Source of the DNA: RPQJ01 sp963746325 | GTDB taxonomy: Bacteria; Pseudomonadota; Gammaproteobacteria; Steroidobacterales; Steroidobacteraceae | Assembly (NCBI GenBank): GCA_963746325.1 | Contig: CAVVBC010000005.1 | Location: forward strand, 682,001-746,000 | Direction: 5' to 3' | DNA length: 64,000 nucleotides | Shown: one piece after another, positions 19,404-29,212 of the stretch | Position numbering within the stretch: position 1 is the stretch's first letter | Layout of the letters: the number at the start of each line of letters is the position of its first letter | The notes under the pieces: model-generated | Databases searched by the model: none | The model's input: only the letters and a program-made list of their open reading frames with translations | Told to the model about the DNA's origin: nothing | Made by a program: the position numbers and the translations under genes

Positions 19404-20303
19404 TCAGGTCACCGTCTTCTTGCGCGGGCGGGCGCGGCGTTCGACCCGGCCACCCCGGCTGTCGGTGCCCGTCTGGCGGCGCCGGCTCCAGCCCTGCACC
19501 AGGTTGATGGCGAGCAGCATCAGGAAACTCACGAGCAGCATCATGAACCCGAGCGCGGCCGCGCCGTTGTAATCGAACTGCTCGAGCTTGATCACGATCA
19601 GCAGCGGCGTGATCTCGGTCTTGAGTGGCAGGTTGCCGGAGATGAACACGACCGAACCGTATTCACCGACGCCGCGCGCGAAGGCCATGGTGAAGCCGGT
19701 GACGAGCGCCGGCATGACCGCCGGCAGGATGATGCGGCGAAACACGGTGAACGGACCGGCGCCGAGCGTCTCGGCGGCCTCCTCGAGATCGCGTTGCGCC
19801 TCGACCAGCGCCGGCTGCACGGACCGCACCACGAAAGGCAGGCCGATCAGGATCAGCGCCACGACCACGCCGAGCCACGTATAGGCCACCTGGATGCCGA
19901 AGCGCTCCTGCAATTGCAGGCCGAGCCAGCCCGTCGGCGAGAACACCGCGGCGAGCGCGATGCCCGAGACCGCCGTGGGCAGCGCGAAAGGCAGGTCGAT
20001 CAAGGCATCGACGAGACGCCGGCCCGGGAACTCGTAGCGCACCAGCGACCACGCCACGATGAAGCCGAACACGGCGTTGATGGTCGCGGCGATGAAGGCG
20101 GCGCCGAAACTCAGGCGGTACGAGGCCAGCGCGCGCGGATCGAAAACCGTATCGACGAAGTCGGCCCAGGTCATGGACGTGGTCTTGAAGACCAGCGCCG
20201 CCAGCGGCAGCAGCACCAGCGCGCTCAGGAAGAATGTCGTGAAGCCCAGCGTGAGGCCGAAGCCCGGCAGGATGCTCGGCTGTCGAAACCAGTGGGCAGC
20301 CAT
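19404..20303 (-). CDS. cysT: Sulfate ABC transporter permease CysT (CysU)
   Basis: A 299-residue integral membrane permease: an N-terminal PSILPGFGLTLGFT segment typical of CysT, about six transmembrane helices, an EAA loop (DLEEAAETLGAGPFTVFRRI) and the family motif FARGVGEYGSVVFISGNLP. The C-terminus is unusually basic (Arg/Lys-rich last 25 residues). The ATG lies four bases after the cysA stop, so the two are cotranscribed and probably coupled. Confidence 0.95.
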   Translation of the reverse strand: MAAHWFRQPSILPGFGLTLGFTTFFLSALVLLPLAALVFKTTSMTWADFVDTVFDPRALASYRLSFGAAFIAATINAVFGFIVAWSLVRYEFPGRRLVDALIDLPFALPTAVSGIALAAVFSPTGWLGLQLQERFGIQVAYTWLGVVVALILIGLPFVVRSVQPALVEAQRDLEEAAETLGAGPFTVFRRIILPAVMPALVTGFTMAFARGVGEYGSVVFISGNLPLKTEITPLLIVIKLEQFDYNGAAALGFMMLLVSFLMLLAINLVQGWSRRRQTGTDSRGGRVERRARPRKKTVT

Positions 20304-20307
20304 GGCG

Positions 20308-22050
20308 TCAGCCGTCCGCCAGCGTCTCGGCCCGGGCCGAATTCACGATCAGGACCGGGCGCGCCGGACTCGAATCCAGCAGCGACTTGAGCCAGTCGCG
20401 CGGGATGGCGGCCGGGTCCGACGTGCCGAGCACCAGCATGCTGAGTTCATAGGCCGCCAGTTCCTTCTGCAGCTCTTCGGTCACGGCGCCCGGCCGGAGT
20501 TCGGTGCGCATGTCGAGCCCATGGTCGGCCTGCGCGGCGGAGCGTGCGTCGAGCAGGTCGCGCATGTAGGCCGCGCGCTCGGACTCCGCCGAAGTCGCCG
20601 GCTGGATGCCGAGGTAGATCGCTTCGGCGGCGACGTGCCGCAGCAGACTCGCGGCGACGGCGAGCGTGGCGCGACGGGACTCGGCGTCCAGCGCATGGAT
20701 CACGACGTGATTGGGCAGCGGCCCGGCGCCGGGCGGCACGCAGAGCAGCTGCACGGCGCCGTGCGTCAGGTGCCATTCGGCGGACGCCGCGCAGTCCGGC
20801 CCCGTCGCAATGGCCGGCATGCCCGGCGGCGCGCGCTCGAAACGGCCGACGCGGGTCGCGACGCGGGTCTGCATGCGGGTAGCCAGGGTCGCGAGCAGCG
20901 TGGAATCGCACAGCTCGCGGGCCGCGCGCTCATCGGCCGCCACCGCCGTGAAGCTCGAAATCGGCGTCGGCAGGACGTGGATGCGGCGGGCGCCCACCGC
21001 GATGCGCTGCCCGACCGTCACCGGAAAGGCGCGCTGCTCGGGCAGGGTGCGTGAAACCTCGAGCAGCGAACCCTGGTCGGCAGCGCCGTCCCGGCCGGGG
21101 GCGACCGGCACGGGTCCATCGCTCGCCATGCGCACGCGCAGGCGCTCGACGGCACCGCCGAACAGCAGCTCCTCGACCTGCCCGTGGCTGACGAAGTTCG
21201 ACTTGACCTCGGTCTCGTCGGCGCACAGCTCGACCTCTTCCGGTCGCAGCACGGCCACCACTTCCCGCGGCACGTCACCGCCGGCGACGGACGCCGCGGT
21301 GAAGCGCACCCCGCGGGACGTGCGATAGCCCAGCAACAGGTTGGCAGCGCCGAGAAACGTCGAGACGAAGCGCGTGGCCGGACGGGTATACAGGTCGTCG
21401 GGCTTGCCGCATTCGAGCAGGCGGCCCTGGTGCATCACGCCGATGCGGTCGGCGAGCGCGAACGCTTCTTCCTGGTCGTGCGTGACGAGCACGGTGGTCA
21501 TGTTCAGCTCGCGCTGGATCTGGCGGATGGTCCGGCGCAGCTCTTCGCGGATCTTGGCGTCGAGGGCGCCGAACGGCTCGTCCATGAGGAGCACTTCCGG
21601 CCGGTTGGCGAGCGCACGCGCCACCGCGATGCGCTGCTGCTGGCCGCCTGACAGCTGCGCGGGCAGCCGGTCGTCCATGCCTTCGAGGGCGACGAGCTTC
21701 AGCAGCTCCTTGCGCCGCGCACGCCGTTCCGCGGCCTTGACCTTGCGCACCCGCAGCGCGAATTCGATGTTGTCGGCAATCGTCATGTGCCGGAACAACG
21801 CATAGTGCTGGAACACGAAACCGACCTGCCGCTGGCGCACGTTCACGTGCGTCACGTCGCGGCCATGCAGCGAGACGCGGCCGTGGTCGATCTCGGTGAG
21901 GCCCGCGATGGCGCGCAACAGGGTGCTCTTGCCGCTGCCGCTGGGGCCGAGCAACACCAGGAATTCGCCCTGGTGGACGTTCAGCGAGACGTCGTTGACG
22001 ACCGGTACGTCCTGGTACCGCTTGGTGACCTGGTCAAGGGCGATGGACAT
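20308..22050 (-). CDS. cysA: Sulfate ABC transporter ATPase CysA with C-terminal Usp-like extension
   Basis: A 580-residue protein; ordinary CysA has about 340-365 residues. Residues 1-240 are the ATPase: Walker A (GPSGSGKSTLLRAIAG, about 35-50), signature (LSGGQQQRIAVARAL), Walker B (VLLMDEPFGALD) and H-loop (LVTHDQEEA). The regulatory/TOBE-like part follows to about 355. The remaining 220 residues are extra. Their last 140 look like a universal-stress-protein fold, with a helix-rich start (RRATLAVAASLLRHVAAEAI), a middle HGL segment and a final LVLGTSDPAAIPRDW ... PVLIVNSA. This accessory domain may sense a nucleotide or inhibit transport; that is inference. First gene of the operon. Confidence 0.9.
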   Translation of the reverse strand: MSIALDQVTKRYQDVPVVNDVSLNVHQGEFLVLLGPSGSGKSTLLRAIAGLTEIDHGRVSLHGRDVTHVNVRQRQVGFVFQHYALFRHMTIADNIEFALRVRKVKAAERRARRKELLKLVALEGMDDRLPAQLSGGQQQRIAVARALANRPEVLLMDEPFGALDAKIREELRRTIRQIQRELNMTTVLVTHDQEEAFALADRIGVMHQGRLLECGKPDDLYTRPATRFVSTFLGAANLLLGYRTSRGVRFTAASVAGGDVPREVVAVLRPEEVELCADETEVKSNFVSHGQVEELLFGGAVERLRVRMASDGPVPVAPGRDGAADQGSLLEVSRTLPEQRAFPVTVGQRIAVGARRIHVLPTPISSFTAVAADERAARELCDSTLLATLATRMQTRVATRVGRFERAPPGMPAIATGPDCAASAEWHLTHGAVQLLCVPPGAGPLPNHVVIHALDAESRRATLAVAASLLRHVAAEAIYLGIQPATSAESERAAYMRDLLDARSAAQADHGLDMRTELRPGAVTEELQKELAAYELSMLVLGTSDPAAIPRDWLKSLLDSSPARPVLIVNSARAETLADG

Positions 22051-22183
22051 GCGCTGGCCGTGAGTTTGCCTGGGATTTCCGCGTCCATCGTAGGCGGTCA
22101 GGTTACGCCGTCAGTCGCAGAGGGGTGACATTTCGGTAACATCCGGCAGCCCTTCGCCGGGCGTCGCACAAGCTTCTCCTGGG

Positions 22184-24578
22184 ATGACGAACATGACGCT
22201 ACCCGCCTACGAAAAACTCGGCGTCTTCTATCTGGGCCGCGAATTCGAACCGGCCACGCAACAGCTGGGCGCGGAGGTCCTGTACGACTCGCGCGATCTC
22301 ACCACCCATGCGGTCTGCATCGGCATGACGGGCAGCGGCAAGACCGGCCTTTGCCTGTCGCTGCTCGAGGAGGCCGCGATCGACGGCATCCCGGCCATCG
22401 CCATCGACCCCAAGGGCGACATCGCCAACCTGGCTCTCACGTTCCCCGCTCTCGACCCCGCGAGCTTCAAGCCCTGGGTCGATGCCGGCGAAGCCGCACG
22501 CAAGGGCCAGACCGTCGACGAATATGCGGCGGCGACGGCCGCGACGTGGCGCAAGGGCCTCGAGGAATGGGGCCAGGACGGCGCGCGCATCCAGCGCCTC
22601 CGCGACGCCGCTGCCATCGACATCTACACGCCCGGTTCGCGCTCGGGGCGGCCGCTGTCGATCCTGCGCTCGTTCGCAGCGCCCGACCCGCTCGTCGCGA
22701 GCGATGCGACTGCACTGAAGGAACGGGTCGGCTCGGCCGTGGCGGGGCTGCTCGGCTTGCTGGGCATCGACGCCGACCCGATTCGCAGCCGCGAGTTCAT
22801 CCTGCTGTCGGCGCTGCTCGATGCGGCGTGGCGCAAGGGCGAAAGCCTCGACCTCGCCGCGCTGATCCGCTCCGTGCAGAAGCCGCCTTTCGAACAGGTG
22901 GGCGTCTTCGACGTCGAGAGCTTCTTCCCGGCGAAGGACCGCACCGAGCTCGCGCTGCGCATCAACGGCCTGCTGGCGTCGCCGGGCTTCGAAGCCTGGC
23001 TCGATGGCGACGCGCTCGACATCCAGTCGCTCCTTTATGACGCGCAGGGCAAGCCTCGCATCGCCATCATCTCGATCGCGCACCTGAACGACGCCGAGCG
23101 CATGTTCGTCGTCACGCTGGTCGCCAACGAACTCGTCGCGTGGATGCGGCGGCAGTCGGGCACCACGAGCCTGCGCGCCCTGTTCTACATGGACGAGGTG
23201 TTCGGCTATTTCCCACCCGGCGCGATGCCGCCGTCCAAGACCCCGTTGCTGACACTGATGAAGCAGGCCCGCGCCTTCGGGTTGGGTGTGGTGCTGGCCA
23301 CGCAGAATCCGGTCGACCTCGATTACAAGGGCCTGGGCAATGCAGGCACGTGGTTCATCGGCCGGCTGCAGACCGAGCGCGACAAGGCGCGGGTGATCGA
23401 AGGCCTGCTCGGCAGCGACGCAGCCGGCGGCATGGACAAGGCGCAGCTGGAGGCCGCGATTTCCGGCCTGCCGCAGCGCACGTTCCTGATGCGCAACGTA
23501 CACGATGCGGCGCCGGTCATGCTGCGCACGCGCTGGGCACTGTCCTACCTGCGGGGCCCGCTGACTTCAGCCGAGATCGCCAGGCTCCAGGCGGGGCGCC
23601 CCGCGACAGATTCGTCATCGCCCGCTGACGCAATCACTGCTGCCCCGGGCAATGCACCCCAGCGCGCGGCGCCGTCGATCGCGGCGCAGCGGCCCATCGT
23701 GCCGGCCGGAATACCTGAGAAGTTCCTGGCGGCGGCCGGCAACCAGGGAGTCGAGTACGAACCTCACGTGGGGGCCCGCGTGCGCGCGCATTTCGTCGAC
23801 GCGAAGGCGGGCATCGATGCGTGGGAGAACTGGTACTACCTCGCACCACTGACCGCGCAAGGGCCTGCATGGGAGGCCGCAGAGGTCTGCAATGCCGATG
23901 CCATCGAGTTGCTCGACGCACCCGCGGCCGGCGCTGTCTTTTGCGGACGTGCCGGCGAGCCTGCTGGCCGCCAAGGCGTTCGCCCAGCACGGCAAGGCAC
24001 TGGCTGACCACGTCTACCGCACGTGCTCGATGTCGGTGATGCGGTGCCCGGAACTCAAGCTCACGTCGGTGCCGGGCGGGAGCGAAAGCGAATTCCGCGC
24101 GCAGATCGCCCACGCCGTGCGCGAGAAAAGGGATGCCGCGATCGACGCGTTGCGCGCGAAGTACGCCGCGAAGCTCGCCACGCTCGCCGATCGCGCCCGC
24201 AAGGCAGAACAGAAGCTGACCCGCGAGCAGGCACAGGCCAGCCAGCAGACGATGTCGTCCGCGCTGAGCGTCGGCGGCAGCCTGCTGGGCGCGCTCTTCG
24301 GTGGGGGGCGGCGCGGCAGCGCATTCGGCAAGGCTTCCACCGCTGCCCGCAGCGTCGGGCGGACGGCGAAGGAGCGCACCGACGTCGCCCATGCCGAGGC
24401 CGACCTCGGCGCCCTGCAGCAGCAGCAGGCGGCGCTTGAAACCGAACTGGCCGACGAGGTAGCCGCGCTCGAAGCAAAGTTCGACCCGGCCGCCCTGCTG
24501 GTGGAAACGGCGGCGATCAAGGCACGGAAGTCCGACACCGGCGTCACTGATCTCGCGCTCGTCTGGCAACCGGCTTGA
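22184..24578 (+). CDS. HerA/DUF87-type P-loop ATPase, frameshifted
   Basis: A cytoplasmic ATPase with Walker A (GMTGSGKTGLCLSLLEEA, about residues 47-64), a Walker B-like strand (LFYMDEVFGYFPPG) and an LATQNPVDLDYKGLGNAG segment typical of HerA/FtsK-type translocases. The frame opened at 22184 breaks by one extra base near 23925-23935. The conserved continuation (LSFADVPASLLAAKAF onward) reads in the next frame to 24578. It adds a long Lys/Glu/Ala coiled coil and a Gly-rich patch (GSLLGALFGGGRRGSAFG). Joined, it is about 797 residues. No NurA-like or other nuclease partner is beside it. Function unknown. Confidence 0.82.
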
Positions 24579-24617
24579 CGTAGAATCAGTCCGGCTCGCC
24601 CCACCGGAGTGGCCCAG

Positions 24618-25004
24618 ATGGACGACCTGATCCGCAAAATCACCAAAGACCTGGGCGTATCCAAGGACCAGGCCCGTGGTGGCGTCGTCGCCCTGCTGCG
24701 AGCCGGCCAGCAGAACCTCAGCCCGAAGGACTTCAAGGCCTTCGTCAACGACGTGCCGGGCGCCGACAAGCTGCTGAAGACGGCGCCGCCGCCCAGCGCA
24801 CTGAGCTCGCTCGCGGGCGGCATCGGTTCGCTGTTCGGGGGCAAGTCCGCGGCGGGACGCTGGGCCGGGCTTGCGGCCTCGTTCGCCGAACTGGGCGTCG
24901 ACATCGATACGGCCAAGAAGTTCGGGCCCATCATCATCGAGCATGTCCGCCAGCACGGCGGCGAAGACCTGGTTGAAAAGATCCGCGTCGCCCTGAAAGT
25001 CTGA
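24618..25004 (+). CDS. DUF2780-like small protein
   Basis: A 128-residue protein: an N-terminal helix pair (MDDLIRKITKDLGVSKDQAR, GGVVALLRAGQQNLSPKDF), a Gly/Ser-rich middle (LSSLAGGIGSLFGGKSAAG) and a C-terminal helical part ending EKIRVALKV. The layout fits DUF2780/VcgC-type proteins, whose function is unknown. I chose ATG 24618 because GGAG lies at 24605-24608. A TAGAAT -10 box near 24584 gives it its own promoter. No signal peptide. Confidence 0.72.
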   Translation: MDDLIRKITKDLGVSKDQARGGVVALLRAGQQNLSPKDFKAFVNDVPGADKLLKTAPPPSALSSLAGGIGSLFGGKSAAGRWAGLAASFAELGVDIDTAKKFGPIIIEHVRQHGGEDLVEKIRVALKV

Positions 25005-25028
25005 CCCTCGACGCCTGGATTCCATGGC

Positions 25029-26354
25029 ATGCACCGCCTGAACACAACCGTCGCCGCGGCGGGGTGGCAGTGGCCGCTTGCGGCTCGCGCGTCGACACTG
25101 GTCGTGCTGCTCATGCTCGCGGCCTGCGCCAAGCCCGGCAGTGGTGAACTGCAGCCCGGCAGCTACCGCGCCACGATCGAGATTGCCGACGCCAAGGCCG
25201 TGCCCTTCGGGCTCGACGTGGCGCAGGAAGAGCAAGGCACGGTGCTCTACGTGAGCAATGGCGACGAGCGGATCCGGCTCGACGAGCTGAAGGTCGGCCC
25301 CGGCTCGCTCGAGGCGCGGTTTGCCGGCTACGAGACCGTGCTGCAGGCCCGCGTCGCCGATGACGAGTTGACCGGCGAAGTGTTGCTGCCGCGTGCCGGC
25401 GGCAAGGTCGTCCGCCTGCCGTTCAAGGCGACGCTGGGTGCCACCTGGCGATTTTTCCCGGAAGCGCTGCCGCAGAACGCCGACGTCGCCGGTCGCTGGC
25501 GCGTCGAGTTCACGGACGGCAGCGGTCGTGGCGAGCCGGGCGTGGCGACTTTCGCGCAAAGCTTCGAGCGCGTGACCGGCACGGTGCAGTTGCCGGATGG
25601 CGACCAGCGATTCCTGGCCGGGGAGGTCCGGGACGAGGAACTGCGGCTGTCGCGCTTCGACGGGGGCGCCGCCGTGCTGTACGAAGCCAGCCTCGACGAG
25701 CAAGGCAGGCTGGTCGGCACGAGCTGGTCCGATCACGGCGGGGCGCGGCGCTTCGTGGCGACACGCGATCCTGATGCCTCGATCGACGCGGCAGCCATGG
25801 CCACGCGGCTGCGCAATCCCCTGGAGCCGTTCACGTTCGCCTTTCGCGACCTGGACGGCAAGACCGTCGCCTCGAGTGACCCGCTGTTCAAGGACGAAGT
25901 CATGCTGGTGACGCTCGCGGGCAGCTGGTGTCCCAACAGCCATGACGAGTCCGCACTGCTCGTGCGGCTCGACCGCAAGTACCGCGCCAGGGGTTTGCAG
26001 ATCGTGAGCCTGATGTTCGAGCAGCACGCGGAGTTCGAGCAGGCAGTGCAGGCCGTGCAGCGCTTTCGACAGGCGCATGGCATCCAGTACCCGACGCTGA
26101 TCGCCGGTGAAGCGGACAAGGCCAGGGCGTCGGCCGCCTTGCCGCAGCTCGACGCCGTCGCGGCTTTTCCGACGGCGATTTTCATCGACCGGGCCGGACT
26201 GGTGCGGTCGATCCATACGGGGTTTGCCGGTCCCGCGACCGGTGTGCAACATGACCTGCTAGCCCATGACTTCGAGCTGCAGATCGAGGCGCTGCTCGAT
26301 GCGCCGGCCGACCCCGGGGCAGCGCCGGCAACCGTCGTGCCGGTCAGTCCCTGA
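25029..26354 (+). CDS. Thioredoxin-fold (TlpA-like) lipoprotein
   Basis: A 441-residue lipoprotein. The signal sequence ends in a lipobox (LMLAAC, Cys about residue 36). A beta-rich region follows, and then a C-terminal TlpA/AhpC-like thioredoxin domain from about residue 280 (LEPFTFAFRDLDGKTV, VTLAGSWCPNSHDE, FPTAIFIDRAGLVRSIHTGF). The redox motif is WCPNS rather than WCxxC, so the resolving Cys is missing and classical disulfide reduction is doubtful. Cell-envelope location is predicted. The 3' end overlaps the convergent yajQ gene by 11 bases. Confidence 0.85.
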   Translation: MHRLNTTVAAAGWQWPLAARASTLVVLLMLAACAKPGSGELQPGSYRATIEIADAKAVPFGLDVAQEEQGTVLYVSNGDERIRLDELKVGPGSLEARFAGYETVLQARVADDELTGEVLLPRAGGKVVRLPFKATLGATWRFFPEALPQNADVAGRWRVEFTDGSGRGEPGVATFAQSFERVTGTVQLPDGDQRFLAGEVRDEELRLSRFDGGAAVLYEASLDEQGRLVGTSWSDHGGARRFVATRDPDASIDAAAMATRLRNPLEPFTFAFRDLDGKTVASSDPLFKDEVMLVTLAGSWCPNSHDESALLVRLDRKYRARGLQIVSLMFEQHAEFEQAVQAVQRFRQAHGIQYPTLIAGEADKARASAALPQLDAVAAFPTAIFIDRAGLVRSIHTGFAGPATGVQHDLLAHDFELQIEALLDAPADPGAAPATVVPVSP

Positions 26355-26826
26355 AGTTGGTGAACTGCAACGGCAGGTCGTACTCGCCCTTCTTCACCAG
26401 GGCGATGGCGTCCTGCAGGTCGTCGCGGCTCTTGCCGGTGACACGCACCTGTTTGTCCTGCAGCGCAGCCTGCACCTTCAGCTTCGAATCCTTGATCTGA
26501 CGCTGGATCTTCTTGCCGAGCTCCGTCTCGATGCCCTCGCGCAGCGTCACGATCTGCTTCGCCGTCTGGCCGGTGATCACCGGCTCGTCGATCTTCAGGC
26601 AGGCCACGTCGATACCACGCTTGGCCAGCTTCAGCTTGAGGATTTCGATCATTTGCTTAAGTTGAAAATCTGCAGGCGCTGAGAGCGTTATGACGTGCTC
26701 TTTCAACTCAAACTTGGCATTCGTCCCCTTGAAGTCGAACCGCTGGCCGACCTCACGCGAGGCCTGGTCGACGGCGTTGGTCACTTCGTGCATGGGGATC
26801 TCGGACACGATGTCGAACGAGGGCAT
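26344..26826 (-). CDS. yajQ: YajQ family nucleotide-binding protein
   Basis: A 160-residue cytoplasmic protein that is full length for the family. It starts MPSFDIVSEIPMHEVTNAVD and contains the conserved REVGQRFDFKGT and the C-terminal DLPLQFTNFRD. YajQ proteins bind cyclic di-GMP in Xanthomonas and have RNA-related roles proposed elsewhere. I chose ATG 26826 because the 16 residues upstream in the frame are not conserved. Confidence 0.95.
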   Translation of the reverse strand: MPSFDIVSEIPMHEVTNAVDQASREVGQRFDFKGTNAKFELKEHVITLSAPADFQLKQMIEILKLKLAKRGIDVACLKIDEPVITGQTAKQIVTLREGIETELGKKIQRQIKDSKLKVQAALQDKQVRVTGKSRDDLQDAIALVKKGEYDLPLQFTNFRD

Positions 26827-26923
26827 GGGCAGGACTCGGGCGGGTGGACGATGCGGCAAGACTACCTTGCACACGGACAGCGAGACAGGGCGGAGCCGCT
26901 GCTCGCTTCGGTAAACACTTAAT

Positions 26924-26942
26924 GCGAATGCGAATGATTAGC
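26924..26942 (+). promoter_or_regulatory. Fur box upstream of the TonB-dependent receptor gene
   Basis: GCGAAT GCGAAT G ATTAGC has the hexamer-array layout of the Fur consensus (GATAAT GATAAT C ATTATC) and matches it at 13 of 19 positions. It lies 62 bases before the chosen receptor start. Iron repression through Fur is the expected control. Confidence 0.75.
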
Positions 26943-27003
26943 ATTGACAGAAACAGAGGGCGCTAGCAAAGTCGCGGCACCCAACCTGATTTCCGGTTCC
27001 GCC

Positions 27004-29187
27004 ATGCCCATTCGTCTGCCAACGCTCCGCCCGCTGACTGCAACTCGTTCGACCCTGCTGGCCGGCACTATTGCCACGACCCTGCTGCTCGCCGCGCACG
27101 CCCATGCCGACGAGGCGTCGGTCACGGGCGAGCTGGAACCGGCCATCATCGTCATCGGCGACCGCATCCGCCTCGACACGATCCCGGGTTCAGCCACGCT
27201 GCTCGAAGCGGACGTGTTGACCGAGTCCCGTGTGTTCACGATCAACGAGGCGATGCGCAAAGTGCCGGGCATCATTGCGCGTGATGAAGAGGGCTTCGGG
27301 CTGCGGCCGAACCTGGGTGTGCGCGGGCTCAACCCGACGCGCTCAAGCAAAATGCTGCTGCTCGAGGACGGCATCCCGATCGCGTATGCCCCGTACGGCG
27401 ACAACGCGAGCTACTACCACCCGCCGGTGAACCGCTTCGAGCGCATCGAGGTGCTGAAGGGCTCCGGCCAGATCGCCTACGGACCGCACACGGTTGGAGC
27501 GGTGGTCAACTACATCACGCCGTCAGTGCCCGACGACCTGACCGGCCGCCTCGTCGCCGCGTTCGGCAACAAGGCGTTCGGCGAGATCCACGGGCAGGTC
27601 GGCGACTCCTACGGCGACACCGGCTTCATCGCCCACGGCACCTACAAGCAGACCGATGGCGCGCGCGACAACATGCATTTCGAGGTCGGCGACCTGAACC
27701 TGAAGGTCGCCCACGAAATCTCGGAGCGCCAGGCCGTCACGTTCCGGGCCAGCGCTTACGACGAGACTTCGCAGGTGACGTACTCGGGGCTGACGCTGGC
27801 CGAGTGGCAGGCCGATCCGTTCCAGAATCCGTTCCGGAACGACGAAATGAAGGCGCAGCGGTACGGCACGTCGGCGACGCATCGCCTCACGCTGAGCCCC
27901 GCGGTGACGTTCACGACCAACGCCTACTACACATTCTTCAACCGCGACTGGTGGCGCCAGGCGAGCAACTCGACGCAGCGCCCCAACGACGCGAGCGACC
28001 CGGCTTGCGCCGGCATGGCGAACCTGAACGGCACCTGCGGCAACGAAGGGCGCCTGCGCGAATACTGGACTGCGGGGCTCGAGCCGCGCGTGTCGGTCCA
28101 GCACGGCCTCTTCGGCGTGGACAACGTCGCCGAAGCCGGCATGCGATATCACGTCGAGGACCAGCAACGCATCCAGGCGAATGGCGACCTGCCGACATCG
28201 CGCCGCGTGGGAACGGGCCGCAACGCAGGGATCAAGGAAGACAGCGACCGCTCCGTCGAGGCCTGGTCAGGTTTCGTGCAGAACCGGTTCGATCTGGGTC
28301 GCTGGACGGTCACGCCGGGCGTGCGTTTCGAACACGTCGATTACGAACGCACCGACAACCTGACCGGCGCCTCGGGCGATTCGCAAATCGATGAAGTGGT
28401 GCCGGGGATCGGCGCAACCGTCGAGGTGATGCCGCAGCTGGTTGCCTTTGCCGGCGTGCACCGCGGTTTCGGCCCTCCCGGCGTCGCGGACATCGTGACC
28501 GCAGCCGGCGGCAGCGTCGACCTCGACGCCGAACTGTCGTGGAATTACGAAATCGGGTTGCGCGCCCAGCCGAACGACGGCGTGTCGTACGAGGCCACCC
28601 TCTTCCGCATGGACTTCGAGAACCAGATCGTGCCGGCCAGCGTGGCCGGCGGCTCGGGCGCCACGCTGACGAGCGCGGGCGAGACGCTGCAGCAGGGCCT
28701 CGAGCTGGCGGGCGACGTGTCGAGCACCGCGTTCGCGGAGTGGCCGGTCGAAGTCTTCGCGCGCGGCACGTACACCTGGCTTGCGGATGCCGAGTATGTC
28801 GGCGAGCGGTACAGCAACGTCTCCGGCTTCAGTACGGTCAGGGTCACCGGCAACCGGCTGCCCTATGCACCAGAGCACCTGTTCTCGGGGACGCTGGGCG
28901 TGCGCACGGCGCTGGGCCTGGAAGTGGGTCTCGAGGCGGTTTACACCAGCGCGGCGTACACCGACGACCTGAACACCGTCGCAGTGGTGGCGAACGGCCA
29001 GCGCGGGGAGATCCCCGGCTACACGGTGTGGAACCTCACCGCGAACTATGCGCTGCCCATCTGCCATTGCACGGCGTTCGCGACCGCCAAGAACCTGACC
29101 GACAAGCTGTACGTGGCGGACATGAGCCGCGGCCTGATCCCGGGCATGCCGCGACTGGTGCAGGCAGGGATCGAGGTGCGCTTCTAG
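27004..29187 (+). CDS. TonB-dependent outer-membrane receptor (FecA-like)
   Basis: A 727-residue iron-complex receptor. The signal peptide ends at AAHAHADE, a probable TonB box (PAIIVIGDR) is followed by a plug domain (ATLLEADVLTESRVFTINEA ... RGLNPTRSSKMLLLEDGIP), and a 22-strand barrel ends in EVRF. The plug motif YAPYGDNASYYHPP resembles FecA, the ferric citrate receptor, but no N-terminal signalling domain and no FecIR genes are present. ATG 27004 is preferred because the longer frame (TTG 26944) would begin at the Fur box. Substrate not determinable from sequence. Confidence 0.92.
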   Translation: MPIRLPTLRPLTATRSTLLAGTIATTLLLAAHAHADEASVTGELEPAIIVIGDRIRLDTIPGSATLLEADVLTESRVFTINEAMRKVPGIIARDEEGFGLRPNLGVRGLNPTRSSKMLLLEDGIPIAYAPYGDNASYYHPPVNRFERIEVLKGSGQIAYGPHTVGAVVNYITPSVPDDLTGRLVAAFGNKAFGEIHGQVGDSYGDTGFIAHGTYKQTDGARDNMHFEVGDLNLKVAHEISERQAVTFRASAYDETSQVTYSGLTLAEWQADPFQNPFRNDEMKAQRYGTSATHRLTLSPAVTFTTNAYYTFFNRDWWRQASNSTQRPNDASDPACAGMANLNGTCGNEGRLREYWTAGLEPRVSVQHGLFGVDNVAEAGMRYHVEDQQRIQANGDLPTSRRVGTGRNAGIKEDSDRSVEAWSGFVQNRFDLGRWTVTPGVRFEHVDYERTDNLTGASGDSQIDEVVPGIGATVEVMPQLVAFAGVHRGFGPPGVADIVTAAGGSVDLDAELSWNYEIGLRAQPNDGVSYEATLFRMDFENQIVPASVAGGSGATLTSAGETLQQGLELAGDVSSTAFAEWPVEVFARGTYTWLADAEYVGERYSNVSGFSTVRVTGNRLPYAPEHLFSGTLGVRTALGLEVGLEAVYTSAAYTDDLNTVAVVANGQRGEIPGYTVWNLTANYALPICHCTAFATAKNLTDKLYVADMSRGLIPGMPRLVQAGIEVRF

Positions 29188-29212
29188 CGCGCACCCCGCG
29201 GCGCGCGTTTTC

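Noticed and set aside
22184..24578. HerA-type ATPase as part of a phage-defence system
   Set aside because: No nuclease, Sir2, DUF4297 or other defence partner is adjacent, and the tail is a plain coiled coil.
23634..26252. An 872-codon minus-strand open frame
   Set aside because: It runs antisense through three supported genes (ATPase, DUF2780-like, lipoprotein). Long antisense frames are expected at this GC content, and its translation shows no domain.
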